A stretch of DNA of 64,000 bases, from positions 186,001-250,000 of the forward strand of contig JAPFFF010000067.1 in the NCBI GenBank assembly GCA_039105265.1, in the 5' to 3' direction. The notes under the pieces were generated by a model. It saw only the letters and a program-made list of their open reading frames with translations. It was not told where the DNA came from and did not search any database. Both the position numbers and the translations under genes were made by a program. Below are positions 10,629 through 21,140 of this stretch, one piece after another. Each line of letters opens with the position of its first letter. Positions within the stretch are counted from its first letter, which is position 1. This DNA comes from Tritrichomonas musculus. Lineage: Eukaryota; Parabasalia; Tritrichomonadida; Tritrichomonadidae.

Positions 10629-10867
10629 CTTTACAAAAAAAAAAAAAAAAAGATTTGTCAAAATTATGAAATGTGATATGAAATGTAAGTAAAATTTCAT
10701 TTTACAATTATGAATATTAAAACAAAAAACTTCATTTTAATTAATGTTTTTTTTTCGATGATCATTCGCTAAGGATTTACAATTTGATTTGAGAATAAGA
10801 TCACTTTTTTTCGTCATTTCTTAAATCGCCCTTTAATCCAACCAAAATAAAATGTGCATTTCGACAA

Positions 10868-11578
10868 ATGTCTTTAATTTCCTCCATTTTAGCTTTAAGG
10901 TATTCTCCCAACTTCGCGTTTATTGGATATTATTTTGTTAAAGAAGATTTTTGACACAACAAATATGGAATTACGCTATTCAATAGAGCCTTGGAGCACT
11001 GTGGAGAACGCACAATTGAACTCATATCAGTTATCGAGCAACAAAATAATTACGAGAAATCTGGATTCAAAACATCAGGCTTTATGGTAGATTACACCGG
11101 AATATCAGCACATTCAGAAGCTAAGCTTAATGCTATTAAATATGATGAACATCTTCATTTGGATGATATTGCAACATATGATCAAGATTGTTTCCCAGCT
11201 GATCGAAAAGAGTTCCTAAAAAATTGGTTCAACAAAAAAGACACAAGCACTTTTGTTTATTACGACAGCAATAACAAACTCAGAGGATACGGCTCAATTT
11301 ACAAGAACGATACACAGTATGTAATCTCGCCTTGCTACTGCGATAACAAAGAGATTGCCAAAGCAATCATTGCACTTCTTGTAAACTCGATTCCTAAAAA
11401 TGAACAGTTGATCATTTTTGGACCTAAATCGCATCAAGCTTCAGTCGATTTCATCAGTGAAACTAATGACATTTATCATTGGGAAAAAGGTCACGAATGC
11501 CCGATAATGTACAAAAATGGTCACCCAAATCAAGATTGGCAAAAGTGCTTCTCCATTATTTCAGAAGGAATTGGCTAA
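10868..11578 (+). pseudogene. GNAT acetyltransferase pseudogene (YitH/DUF1248-like)
   Basis: The frame reads SSILALRYSPNFAFIGYYFV, KEDF, a TGA stop at 10952-10954, then HNKYGITLFNRALEHCGERT and on to a C-terminal FGPKSHQASVDF. This is the GNAT fold of the YitH/DUF1248 type. The stop falls where the acetyl-CoA loop normally has arginine (R/Q-x-x-G-x-G/A), so a single CGA or AGA to TGA change would explain it. The open part after the stop has no ATG and would begin at a TTG (10991). The usual first 40-odd residues before 10868 are not recognisable. Many GNAT genes in trichomonads are of bacterial origin, and this may be a decayed transferred gene. Confidence 0.7.
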
Positions 11579-11801
11579 AATTCTTTTTTCAATAAAAGCT
11601 TTTCCTTAAAATTCTCTTTTTTATTTAACAAGTTTTCTTTGTTTGTTAATTTCTTTATAGCTGCTTTTTTAGATGAATTCTTAGGCGAAAAAAGATTTGA
11701 TATATGGTTTAAAAATTGCTTTATTAGTTTGATTTGAATCACCAATTTTTAATTGAATTAAAATTTGGTAATAGGACCTTCACACCGCCAACTACAATGC
11801 T

Positions 11802-11833
<32 letters not shown>

Positions 11834-12562
11834 CATTTTAAAGGTTTAATTCAAAATTTGGTTCTCATACTTTTTTTAACAAATCATTTTAATTTATGTT
11901 TACTATGATATTGATTTCTTTTGCATCATAAACCAGGACGTTATTTCTATTTTAAAATTGAATGAAAAACGATCATTTTTATTAAAATGTAAAGATAAAT
12001 TTAAGATTCTATGAGATATCAGAAATGTCTCACTTAATAAAGAGAAACTTTTTTCCAAATTTTATATTGAAAAATATGCATTTCTCCATCTTTGCTATTT
12101 AATTATACGTAGGAGGTACAATCATGGCCCCATTAAGGCTATTTGAATTCTAAAAATTCAAAGGCTATTCAAAATATCTCAAAAAATCAAATACAAAACC
12201 TATATAACAATGTGAAGGGGACTTACCATGGAAGTCCGATTAAATAAATTCGACATCATTCAATTTTTTTCAGAACTTCTCAGAAAAAATTCAATATGTT
12301 TGAATAAATTGACCATATAAGGTCAATTTATTTTTTGAAATTTTGCCATTATATATTGAAAAAGTAGTCACATGCTTTTTGAATCCGATTTCATAAATTC
12401 CATTTGATTTTTTTATGATAATCTAAATTCTTAGAAGCTCATTTTTTTATAATCTGATATTTCTGATTTAAAAAAAAAAAAAAAGAAAAGAAAAGAAAAA
12501 TGAAGATAAACTTTTTTTATTTGACTTAGTAGTTAAATTTTTTCATTTGAAGATGGAAATTC
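11579..12562. other. Intergenic with T31 homopolymer
   Basis: Non-coding AT-rich DNA containing a 31-base T run (11803-11833) and A-rich tracts near 12470-12500. A lysine-rich open frame on the minus strand (about 11575-11735) looks weakly coding but matches nothing I know. No gene is called. Confidence 0.55.
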
Positions 12563-14599
12563 TTACCATTCAAATGTTAAGACTGCTTTAGCATCGTTTT
12601 CTGGTATATTTAATGTGAAAAATTCACCATTTTGTTTGACATCCTTTGTAACATCAGAACCATTAAGGACAACTTTCTTTGCAGCCTTTTTAGATGCCCA
12701 TCCAACTGTTCCAGTTGCATGCAAAACGACAGTTTGTGTATTGCCATTTTCAGTGATGTTTTCTACAGCTTGGAAGCAAACGTATTTATCGATCAATCCG
12801 AAGCAGTCAATATTTCCAGTTTCAGGCAAGATGACGTACCAGCCGAAGCCGCCACTTTCAATATCATCACTAAAGGCTTCATTCTTTCCTAATGAAACAA
12901 CGTTCTTCTTTATGAAGTTGTAGATCCAATAACGATCAGACTTTTCGATATCGGGGATATCGGAAGGAGTGAATGAAACTTTTTGATTTGAAGGAGAAAC
13001 ATTATAAGCTGAAATAATGCCGCCTTTCTTCTTTTGTCCCCAGCTTGTGACATTATGTAATTTCAAGACTCCTTCCTTAAGTGGATCAATGAACAAGCAA
13101 TCTTCAGTTGGCTTAGCCGAACGATCCATTCTCAAAATCTTTCCATCAGAATAGACGAGAGGTGACAAAACTTCTGGAATTGTATTTCCAACTTTATCGC
13201 TGAAATAGATTGGTCCACCACTAATTGCACGCAACATGCTGTGCTTAACTGCAGCTTCATGCTTAGTCCAGAACATGTCCCAGTCGCAATAGTATATTTC
13301 ATCATGATAAGTGGCATTGTAAGCATTCTCTAAAAGATGCTCAACAAAGCTTCCTTTTTGATCAGGGAAGAAATCATCACTGTTTCTTGACATACTTGAA
13401 GTTGGACGTCCTAATACATTTTCCATTGCCATTCCCATGCAGTTGATGATTACACCATTCATCAACGAAGCACCAAGTTCGAGTTCACGATTCATACAAC
13501 GTGCTGCTTCTGGTATTGGCATTGTTCCTTCAAAATAAACATTGCATGAACTTTGGCCATCAACTTTCAAGAAGTCAATTCCTTCCTTGCGTAATACTTC
13601 ATTCCAATGATAGTAAAATTGAGAGCCATTCTTTGGACTTGGAATGAGATATCCTTTTGTTGTCTTGTAAAGATATGGTGCTTCTGTTGTTGCCAATTCG
13701 CATTCTGGATCAATTCCACTCCAGTATCCCATTAATGCGTGCCAAACACCAAACCATCTCACATTGCTTTTCTTCTTAATATCTTCGATCATATGTTTGA
13801 AGCCATGCGGGAACTTTTTAGTATCTGGTGCAAATCCACGAACCATCATGTCTTTTCCTGGGAACCAACCATCATCAATTAACATCCATCGAATTGGAAC
13901 CTTCTTTGTGCAAAATTCGTCTGCTTTTTCACGAATTCCGACTTCATTGACATCTGTTTTCATGGCGTCCCAGCTGCACCAGCCCAAATATTCAAACATT
14001 TCTGGATATCTTCTTTGTTCTCTTGTGAAAATGTTCTTTGATTTGGCAAGCCATGTGAATGCTTTATGGACTGCTTCGATGTAAGTTGGTGCTTCTGAGA
14101 GTAAATATACAGGATCATCAACAACGCTGTGTCCTCCAACTAACGAGAACATGTCCAATCCGATTTCTTTGTCAGTTCCGCCATTTAAGTTTGACTTGAA
14201 TTCATTACCAACCATTGGTATTAAACATACAACTTTGTTGGGATACTTGAAATATGCAACTTGTGTTCTGGCTGGGATGTCTTCATATTTGTCTACAAAA
14301 GCAGGTCTTGTCCACCAATCTTTGAACAAATATAATGTTGTAATTTTTTGAGGCTTTTCAGTAACCGGCAAATAAAACCTCAACGGATTTTCTAAAGAAA
14401 GGTTTAGATTGTCATTGAAAACGCTTTGATTGGCAACTAGTTTAAGTGAAACAAGTTTGCAACCGTCAACTTCGGTTTCTTTCAATTCATACGAAAGTCC
14501 ATTTTTTTCAATTGGACCTGCATTCAATGAGCAAGTTAACTCATGATGTGTTCCTTTAATGCAATTGACTTGAAGTCTAATCTTATCTTGGGCTAGCAT
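12563..14599 (-). CDS. Raffinose synthase/alpha-galactosidase family (GH36, Sip1-like)
   Basis: This 678-residue protein carries the hallmarks of the Sip1/raffinose-synthase branch of glycoside hydrolase family 36. These are YLGWCSWDA, WMLIDDGWFPG, FLKVDGQSS with the presumed nucleophile aspartate (about residue 345), and SRNSDDFFP with the presumed acid/base aspartate (about residue 408). The C-terminal part is beta-rich, as expected. It should act on alpha-galactosides, by hydrolysis or galactosyl transfer. No signal peptide is visible, so a cytosolic enzyme is likely. Length fits the family (650-800 aa). A TCATTTTT motif lies 23 bases before the ATG. It is the one clear metabolic enzyme in the window. 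Substrate cannot be told from sequence alone. Confidence 0.9.
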   Translation of the reverse strand: MLAQDKIRLQVNCIKGTHHELTCSLNAGPIEKNGLSYELKETEVDGCKLVSLKLVANQSVFNDNLNLSLENPLRFYLPVTEKPQKITTLYLFKDWWTRPAFVDKYEDIPARTQVAYFKYPNKVVCLIPMVGNEFKSNLNGGTDKEIGLDMFSLVGGHSVVDDPVYLLSEAPTYIEAVHKAFTWLAKSKNIFTREQRRYPEMFEYLGWCSWDAMKTDVNEVGIREKADEFCTKKVPIRWMLIDDGWFPGKDMMVRGFAPDTKKFPHGFKHMIEDIKKKSNVRWFGVWHALMGYWSGIDPECELATTEAPYLYKTTKGYLIPSPKNGSQFYYHWNEVLRKEGIDFLKVDGQSSCNVYFEGTMPIPEAARCMNRELELGASLMNGVIINCMGMAMENVLGRPTSSMSRNSDDFFPDQKGSFVEHLLENAYNATYHDEIYYCDWDMFWTKHEAAVKHSMLRAISGGPIYFSDKVGNTIPEVLSPLVYSDGKILRMDRSAKPTEDCLFIDPLKEGVLKLHNVTSWGQKKKGGIISAYNVSPSNQKVSFTPSDIPDIEKSDRYWIYNFIKKNVVSLGKNEAFSDDIESGGFGWYVILPETGNIDCFGLIDKYVCFQAVENITENGNTQTVVLHATGTVGWASKKAAKKVVLNGSDVTKDVKQNGEFFTLNIPENDAKAVLTFEW

Positions 14600-15300
14600 T
14601 CTAAATTAGCTAAGTAAAAAATGAAGCAAAAATACTTTATGATTTTTTATACTTCTTTTTTTCTCAAAAAGATCAGCTTTTATTCAAAAAGTCATAACGC
14701 AAAAATGGATTGAATTATTTCAAATAGTATTTTTTTTCATTTACAAATTGATTTTTGTGTTTTTATAAAAATAAAAAGCAACTGGATTGGTAGAACATGA
14801 TATATTTATGAATTTATACTTTGGAATGCTCTTTCAAATAACAATTTCATTAAAATAAAAAAAAACCACATGGTATGAACTTTTTGAATAATTCGATCTT
14901 TTCAAAAAGTTTTATCGCCTTATTGCGTTTTTTATTCTAGTTAAAAAAAAATATCTAATAAGATATCTAATAAGATATGATATTGGTAATCTAAATTATT
15001 AGCTGCAAGTATGCTTGTCATTTTGATATTGATAATAGATTTGACACTTTTTTAACTCTGATAATAGATTTTAAAATGTTATCAATTGCTTGTTATTTTT
15101 ATTGATGAATTGGATTATTAAGTATGAAATGTGATACAAAAAATTTATTCTTTTGATTGCGAATCTTGATTAATCGATACTATTACCTGTAAAAATCATT
15201 AAAAATAGTATTTGAATGTCATAAAATAAATATATTCTAACTTATTATGTAAAAGAATCAACTTAAATTAGATTTTATAATGAATGTGTGAAGTAATCCG
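14600..15300. other. Intergenic, 5' flank of the GH36 gene
   Basis: AT-rich spacer with no credible gene. The short repeat ATCTAATAAGAT occurs twice near 14951-14975. Confidence 0.5.
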
Positions 15301-15412
15301 TTAAAAAAAATTATCCATTTTGATATTACCTTGTTCATATATAAATCCTAATCTAAATTGTGCATCTGAGTCACTATTGTATAATTCAAATTTAAATAAT
15401 GAAGTAATTGGT
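15301..15412 (-). pseudogene. Sel1-repeat fragment
   Basis: On the minus strand a short frame reads KFELYNSDSDAQFRLGFIYE followed by QGN and a stop at 15301-15303. This is the core of one Sel1 repeat (DAQFRLGFIYEQG). It stops upstream at a TAG and has no start codon. It lies about 80 bases 3' of the Sel1 gene on the same strand, so it is probably a leftover of a duplicated or longer Sel1 gene. Confidence 0.55.
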
Positions 15413-15481
15413 TTAAGCTAACATGCTGATGATAAAAATGACTCAAGATAAAAATCAAGTAATTTTTTATTGAAATAATTT

Positions 15482-16126
15482 TCATAATTGTGCTGTATTT
15501 TCTTTGAATGCATTTCTCCCATTACCTGCAGCTTCCTCTTGTGAATTCATAGTTATGAAGTCATAAATTTCAACGATTTTAATAGCGTCTTCATTGCCGA
15601 GATTTGCTGCTGTTCTGATGCAATTCAAACCTTTCTCTCTGTCTTTATCAACACCTTCACCTTCGAGATACATTTTCCCTAATACCACATATGAAATAGA
15701 GTAATCTTTTTGAGCAGCTAACTCAAAACATTGAACAGCTTTTTTAATATCTTTTTCAACACCGCATCCGCCGTAATAAAGGTTTCCTAAATTATATATA
15801 GCTTCCGCATCTCCTTTCGAAGCTCCATCTTCAAAAAACTTAAATGCTTTTGTATAATCGATTTCAACACCTTTCCCTGTTGAATAAATGTAACCAATTT
15901 TTGAATATGCATTTGGATAATCCAATTCTGCTGCTTTTTCATATAATTCTTTTGCTTTTATATAATCTTGTTCAACTCCATATCCGAATAAATAAATATT
16001 TCCAAGTCCAACAAATGCTTCTCCATTCTTTTCATTGGCTGCTTGTTCATAAAATTCCTTTGCTCTTTCAAAAAGAGATTGGTTCATACAGTAATTTGCT
16101 GCAATAACAAGTGTTCTTGAATCCAT
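15482..16126 (-). CDS. Sel1-repeat protein, 214 aa
   Basis: Four to five Sel1-like (TPR-related) repeats of 36 residues make up almost the whole protein, about residues 35-185. Typical units contain GLGNIYLFGYGVEQDYIKAK and NLGNLYYGGCGVEKDIKKAV. Such repeats form a helical solenoid that binds partner proteins; no catalytic domain is attached. The start is supported by a TCATTTTT Inr-like motif 17 bases upstream of the ATG. The 20-odd C-terminal residues are polar and non-repetitive. The partner is unknown. Confidence 0.85.
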   Translation of the reverse strand: MDSRTLVIAANYCMNQSLFERAKEFYEQAANEKNGEAFVGLGNIYLFGYGVEQDYIKAKELYEKAAELDYPNAYSKIGYIYSTGKGVEIDYTKAFKFFEDGASKGDAEAIYNLGNLYYGGCGVEKDIKKAVQCFELAAQKDYSISYVVLGKMYLEGEGVDKDREKGLNCIRTAANLGNEDAIKIVEIYDFITMNSQEEAAGNGRNAFKENTAQL

Positions 16127-16137
16127 TTGCTTATTTT

Positions 16138-16145
16138 AAAAATGA
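16138..16145 (-). promoter_or_regulatory. Inr-like core promoter motif
   Basis: TCATTTTT on the minus strand, with its A 17 bases before the ATG of the Sel1 gene. It fits the trichomonad initiator consensus (TCA, then pyrimidine, then T/A) at the expected distance. Confidence 0.5.
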
Positions 16146-16529
16146 AATTAAATTCATTTATTTTAAGTCATCTTAAGTCCTATTTTTTTAAAATTTGTCT
16201 GATGTCTTATTTTTTTGAGACAATTGTATTTCCTGCACTTCAACTTTTTAAATAGTTTATGAATTCAAAAAGCTAAAAATGTTATAAAATTTCAATTAAA
16301 ATTTTGGAAAAAAAATAGAATAAAATCCACTAATATCTCAATAAATAAATTTTTAAAATAAAAAAAAAAAAAAAAAATACTGAAAAAACTAAAGCATCTT
16401 ATTAAGTCCAAATGGCACTTTTTTCACCAAAAAAAATCGGTTATAAGGTCAAAATAGCTTTTTTTTTTTTTTTTTTTTTTGTTTCATAATAAAAAATCCA
16501 ATAAATAAATAAATTAAAATTGACGGATT
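16146..16529. other. Spacer with long A and T tracts
   Basis: Contains an A17 run near 16361-16377 and a T21 run near 16461-16481. No gene or repeat family is seen. Confidence 0.5.
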
Positions 16530-16963
16530 TCAAACCAAAAAAAGATCAGTGATATTCGATTTAAGCACTACAGAATATTTCATCCAACTTGGTAATATTG
16601 AAGAATATTCTTCAAATTTATAATTTTGGATCTGATATTGTTGTAATGAATCGTATTGTAGCGCTCTGAGATGTGATTGAACAAACATAAATTGAACATT
16701 TTGATAAGTAATGTCATCTATATGTGAAAAGCACTCTTTAAATGTTTTTTTTTTTTTTTACAAGACTCTTCGAATTCTGGATTTGCTACAACAGATAATG
16801 TTGAATGTTCAATAATGTTTCCTTCATATGAAGGTTTTCTTGGCATATGTTCCATGGCATAATAAGGTGTTTTATTCATATTTTCAGTTGTTTCGATATT
16901 TTAAGACTCATCGAACAAAGATAAAAACGAAAATGGACAAGAACTAGGAATAATAAAAGTCAT
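16530..16963 (-). pseudogene. Broken unknown gene with a 15-base homopolymer
   Basis: The minus strand from the ATG at 16963 reads MTFIIPSSCPFSF, meets a TAA, and resumes in the same frame with NMNKTPYYAMEHMPRKPSYE. It then reaches an A15 run (16745-16759). After that run a different frame stays open for about 70 codons (TFKECFSHIDDITYQNVQFM, ending in LKSNITDLFLV) to a TGA at 16530. Composition is protein-like on both sides of the run. This looks like a host gene with one in-frame stop and one homopolymer frameshift. I do not recognise the family. Confidence 0.5.
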
Positions 16964-17133
16964 GACTTTGAAAATGTAAGCCATCACTTAGATTATCTAT
17001 AATCTCTATAATAAAAACCGCACTCTCAAATGCGAAAGAAAAAGTGGATTAAATAAATATATGTTAAATAAAATAAAAAAAATTCTATTTTGCACTCCGT
17101 TTTTTACAGTAGTGTTTTTAATATGGTAACGGT

Positions 17134-17332
17134 ATTTAAAGTGGTAACGCTTTTTTTTTAGAAAAAAAATTTAAAAATACAAAATTTAATTTTTTTCAAC
17201 ATAAAACAGAGTTTATTTAAATTAAATTATATAATAATATTTACCATTATTTATATGATATTAATCACAAGGTTGTGTATCTATCTGTCTCAAATCACCA
17301 AAGTTTTTCGTCAACCAATTTAAAAAGTTAAA
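17134..17332 (+). repeat. Left arm of 199 bp inverted repeat
   Basis: Pairs with 18601-18799 in reverse complement. The match begins at ATTTAAAGTGGTA and fades after GTCAACCAATT. The longest identical stretch exceeds 70 bases. Confidence 0.8.
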
Positions 17333-18600
17333 ATCAAATTACGTCATTACCTTTTTAAAATTTTTGATATTTTCTTATATAATTAGTTTAGCATCTATTC
17401 ATCATTCATAATTTATTCATCATTTAATTATAAAAGATAAATACTTTCTTTTGAAAAAAAAAAATTATTTAAAAAATGTAACCATTTTCATATGTGTTTA
17501 TACAAAATAAAAAATTCTTATGAGTGCTTTTGATTATTTCCTTAAATCCTTTTTATATTTGATTGTATATTAGAAGAATTTTATTATTTTACTATACTAT
17601 TTACTTTTAACTCAAGCATAATGCTTTTTATAGGTCAAATGAATATGCTTTGAATGGCTCAAATTAAATTGAATTATAACCTAAATTAGAAGATTGATCA
17701 ATTTATCTTTATTATATAAATATATAGTTTATTGCGCTGTATTATTAAAATAATAACATAAAAGTAATAATCTATACTAGAAGTTTCCTATTCTTATAAT
17801 GATCTCAAAAACTGAAAAATACATAGTTGTAAGCAAAAAAATTTCATAATTTTTCTCTTTCTCACCAAAAAGAATCAAAAGGATGTAATATCGAATTTTA
17901 GTTCGATATTATATCAATTCAATGATTTTGATAATAAAAAACGATGAATTATCTAATGATTATAATATGATTATTTTTTCCTTAAAAATCGAATTTGAAA
18001 AAGTATCAATGAAATTTATTAATGAAATAAATATGTATATAAAATGCTGAAACATATGAGATAAAAATTGTCTAAAAAAACAAAATTTGAATATTTGTTT
18101 TGCTGCTCGTTTATAATTTTAGGACGTTAATCAATTATTGAAGATAAACCATTATCTTGGGCAAAACATATTATCTTATTGCATTATATCAATATATAAA
18201 TATGTTTTAATAGTTTTTAACTAATTTTTAATTTGTAATTTCAGTAATCTGTTATGTTGTCGGGATAAAGATAGCACAAAATTGAAAGATGATGAAAAAG
18301 TTCTCTCAATAAGTCTCAGAATGAAAATCAACTCTGACTTCTAATAAGTTAAATACATCTTTAAATGCAAATATGTTTTTATAAATATTATTTATAAATA
18401 ACAACATTTTAAAGATAAATGAATCAATTCTTTATCATGAAAAGTAAACGGTCACCAAAAAAATAAAGATATACTCGTTTTTATAGTCAATAATTTTATT
18501 TTTACAAATTTAACTAATAATTATTAATATTCCCATAATATATAATATGTTTATATTCTTAAATAAAATATTACTTTGATGTACATGTTTATAGTCATGC

Positions 18601-18799
18601 TTTAATTTTTTTCATTGATTGACGAAAAACTTTGGTGATTTGAGACAGATAGATGCACAACCTTGTGGTTAATATCATATAAATGATGGGAAATATTATT
18701 ATATAATTTAATTTAAATAAACTCTGTTTTATGTTGAAAAAAATTAAATTTTGTATTTTTAAATTTTTTTTTCTAAAAAAAAGTGGTACCACTTTAAAT
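18601..18799 (-). repeat. Right arm of 199 bp inverted repeat
   Basis: Reverse complement of the left arm at 17134-17332. It contains a 65-codon open frame that is only a by-product of the repeat. Confidence 0.8.
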
Positions 18800-20007
18800 G
18801 TATATCAGATTTGAAATTCTGAACTTTATAGAAATATTTTTTAATTGCATAGATTTTTAAAAAATATTTTTATATGGATTTGTACCTTAAACCTTCATTT
18901 TGAATTTGAAAATTATTATTTTTCATAATATTGTGTAATTAAGTCTGATGTATTATTCCTTTTAGCCAGATCTTCTTCATTATCATGACATGTGTTGTGA
19001 AAACAAGTAGTTTCTTATTTTTGAAAAATTCATTCATAAATGGCAAGGATGCTTATACCTTGTGTCGTCTTTTTTATTAGCTTAATACATTGTGCATATG
19101 ATAAAAATGACTCAAATGATATATTTCCTGTTCTATATATGATTTTTCCAAAAATATTGAATTTATTCGAGATGTTAAATTTTGATGATTTAAATAACCC
19201 AAATTTTAATCTTCAAATTAAAAGTGTCCACCATATTTTAAAAAATAATTTAGAATTTTATTTTTCTGACCTTTTTTCGGCTGTTAGTCCCCCCCCCCCC
19301 CCTATTACAAATGCACTATTTTTATTTAAAAAATTTTAGTTGAGTGATGGTAAAAAAAACCTTTTCTTAATGTAATGTGAACAAACTCTTTCGTTTTTTC
19401 AATGTTATCTGAACGTTGAAAGCTTGGTTTAATCATTAAATTAAAATCAGTAATGATATAATTTTTTCAGATATAATTGTTATCTAAAAACTCTCATAAA
19501 AGGATATTTTTTGCACAAAATTAAGTTAAAAATGATCTCTCTTTTTATTTTTATCAACTTAAAAACTTTGTTATTTATTATTATTATTTTTAAAGAGCAT
19601 AGAAAATAGTAACTTTTTGATGACATAATTATTCAATGGAAGTTATTCAAAAATTAAAAAAGATAAGCATTATTATAATAATGACAAATAACAATCTGAA
19701 ACTTAAATAGTGAAATCTCCGTAGAAAAAAATCACTGTTTAGTTTCAAGACAAAATATGAACTTTATAGCATTTATAAATATCGGAAATTTAACTGGTAA
19801 ATCCGCCTGCAGTTATAATTCACAAATTAAATCTCAAAGATATGGACTGAGAACATCTTTGCAAAGGAAGTACAAAATCAATGTCCTCCAGTTCCTGAAT
19901 AAAAAGGCCCAATAATATCATATAAAAATAATATTCTATTAAAGATTAAAATACAATTAATGTAGTAATTAATTTTTATTAATCATTACTGAATTTTATT
20001 TTTCGCC
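18800..20007. other. Intergenic with a C14 run
   Basis: Mostly AT-rich. A run of 14 C (19289-19302) interrupts a 99-codon open frame (19040-19339) that shows no family signal. A less AT-rich patch at 19757-19918 gives a 54-codon frame from an ATG, also unrecognised. No gene is called. Confidence 0.5.
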
Positions 20008-21140
20008 TTAGGGTTTTGTTTTGATTGGTCCTTTAGATAGAAGGTCAACAATTTCTGTATAATTTTTTTCTCTTGCAATATTAATGGCAACACTGTGAAT
20101 ACTTTTTTCCTCAAATTCCACAAATCAATCAATTTTTCAATACAATGAAAAAAAGTTAGATTTGAATATTATGAATGTTTTTGATAAAAAATGTCTTGAA
20201 TGTTGATATAAATGCCTTCTTGTCTTAATAATAGTTCAACAATTTCTTTATGGCCTCTCATTGCAGCAAACAGCAAAGCCGTATAATTAAATGTTCATGT
20301 TAAATTCCATAAATAATTCAATTTTTCAATATCATGAAAAAAAGTTAGATTTAAATACCATAAATATTTATGATTTAAAATGTCACGAATGTTTATATCA
20401 ATGTCTTCTTGGCTTGTTAATAATTCAACAATTTCTTTATTGCCTTCAGATGCAGCATGAATCAACGCCGTACAATTAAATGTTTGAGTTAAATTCCATA
20501 AATAATTCAATTTTTCAATATCATGAAAAAAAGTTAGATTTGAATATCATAAATATTTATGATTTAAAATGTCACGAATGTTTATATCAATGTCTTCTTG
20601 GCTTGTTAATAATTCAACAATTTCTTTATTGCCTTCAGATGCAGCATGAATCAACGCCGTACAATTAAATGTTTGAGTTAAATTCCATAAATCATTCAAT
20701 TTTTCAATATCATGAAAAAAAGTTAGATTTGAATACCATAAATATTTATGATTTAAAATGTCACGAATGTTTATATCAATGTCTTCTTGGCTTGTTAATA
20801 ATTCAACAATTTCTTTATTGCCTTCAGATGCAGCATGAATCAACGCCGTACAATTAAATGTTTGAGTTAAATTCCTTAAATCAATCAATTTTTCAATCCA
20901 ATTAAAAAAGTTATATTTAAATATGATGAATATTTTTGATTTAAAATGTCTTTCAAGTTGATACCAACGCCTTCTTGTCTTATTAATAATTCAACAATTT
21001 CTTTATATCCTTCTGCTGCAGCCCAAATCAACGCCGTATTATTAAATGTTTGAGTTAAATTCCATAAATCATTCAATTTTTCAATATTATTAAAAAAGTT
21101 AGATTTGAATATCATGAATGTTTTTGATTTAAAACGCTAT
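20008..21140 (-). repeat. Tandem array of 189 bp ankyrin units (array B) with terminal cap
   Basis: Five units with a 189 bp period (63 codons), plus a terminal unit, lie immediately 3' of the gene at 21141-22307. Each unit encodes one ankyrin repeat (TALIHAASEGNKEIVELLTS, then QEDIDIN) and a linker of about 30 codons ending DLWNLTQTF. The three middle copies (about 20377-20943) are almost identical, which implies recent amplification or homogenisation, and they keep one open frame. The last unit ends in an ankyrin-like cap (SVAINIAREKNYTEIVDLLS) and a TAA at 20008-20010. The array probably was the C-terminus of the adjacent gene. Confidence 0.8.

Larger units (their letters stand above)
17134..18799. 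mobile_element. Candidate non-autonomous DNA transposon with long TIRs
   Basis: Arms of about 199 bp (17134-17332 and 18601-18799) are inverted copies with roughly 5% difference, enclosing about 1.27 kb of AT-rich DNA with no protein-like frame. The arms share GTTTTATGTTGAAA, TCAAATCACCAAAGTTTTTC and CAAGGTTGTG (read in arm orientation). The outer tips are ATTTAAAGTGGTA. Such structure is expected of a transposase-less DNA transposon, but I could not find a convincing target-site duplication, so an ordinary inverted duplication is possible. Confidence 0.55.

Noticed and set aside
11575-11735. Lysine-rich minus-strand frame
   Set aside because: It looks weakly coding but has no start or family; lysine richness is expected from A-rich DNA.
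12615-14351. Several open frames opposite the GH36 gene
   Set aside because: Antisense shadows of a strongly conserved enzyme.
17109-17133. AGTAGTGT near the left arm as a Maverick tip
   Set aside because: Eight bases only, with no further similarity to the 360 bp terminal repeat and no partner on the right.
18850-19015. Short protein-like frame on the minus strand (TCHDNEEDLAKRNNTSDL)
   Set aside because: About 30 codons between stops; could be a relic but cannot be supported.
19040-19339. 99-codon open frame with a hydrophobic start
   Set aside because: It reads through a C14 run as polyproline and has no recognisable domain; not supported as a gene.
19757-19918. 54-codon frame in a less AT-rich patch
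   Set aside because: Too short and unmatched; kept only as a note in the intergenic entry.
7728-21140. Linkers between ankyrin units as introns
   Set aside because: A CTAAC-plus-T-run stretch resembles a branch point, but no GTATGT-type donor or ACACAG-type acceptor occurs at consistent positions, and some linkers are open in frame.
7728-21140. Tandem arrays as CRISPR or satellite DNA
   Set aside because: The units encode ankyrin repeats and have no unique spacers.
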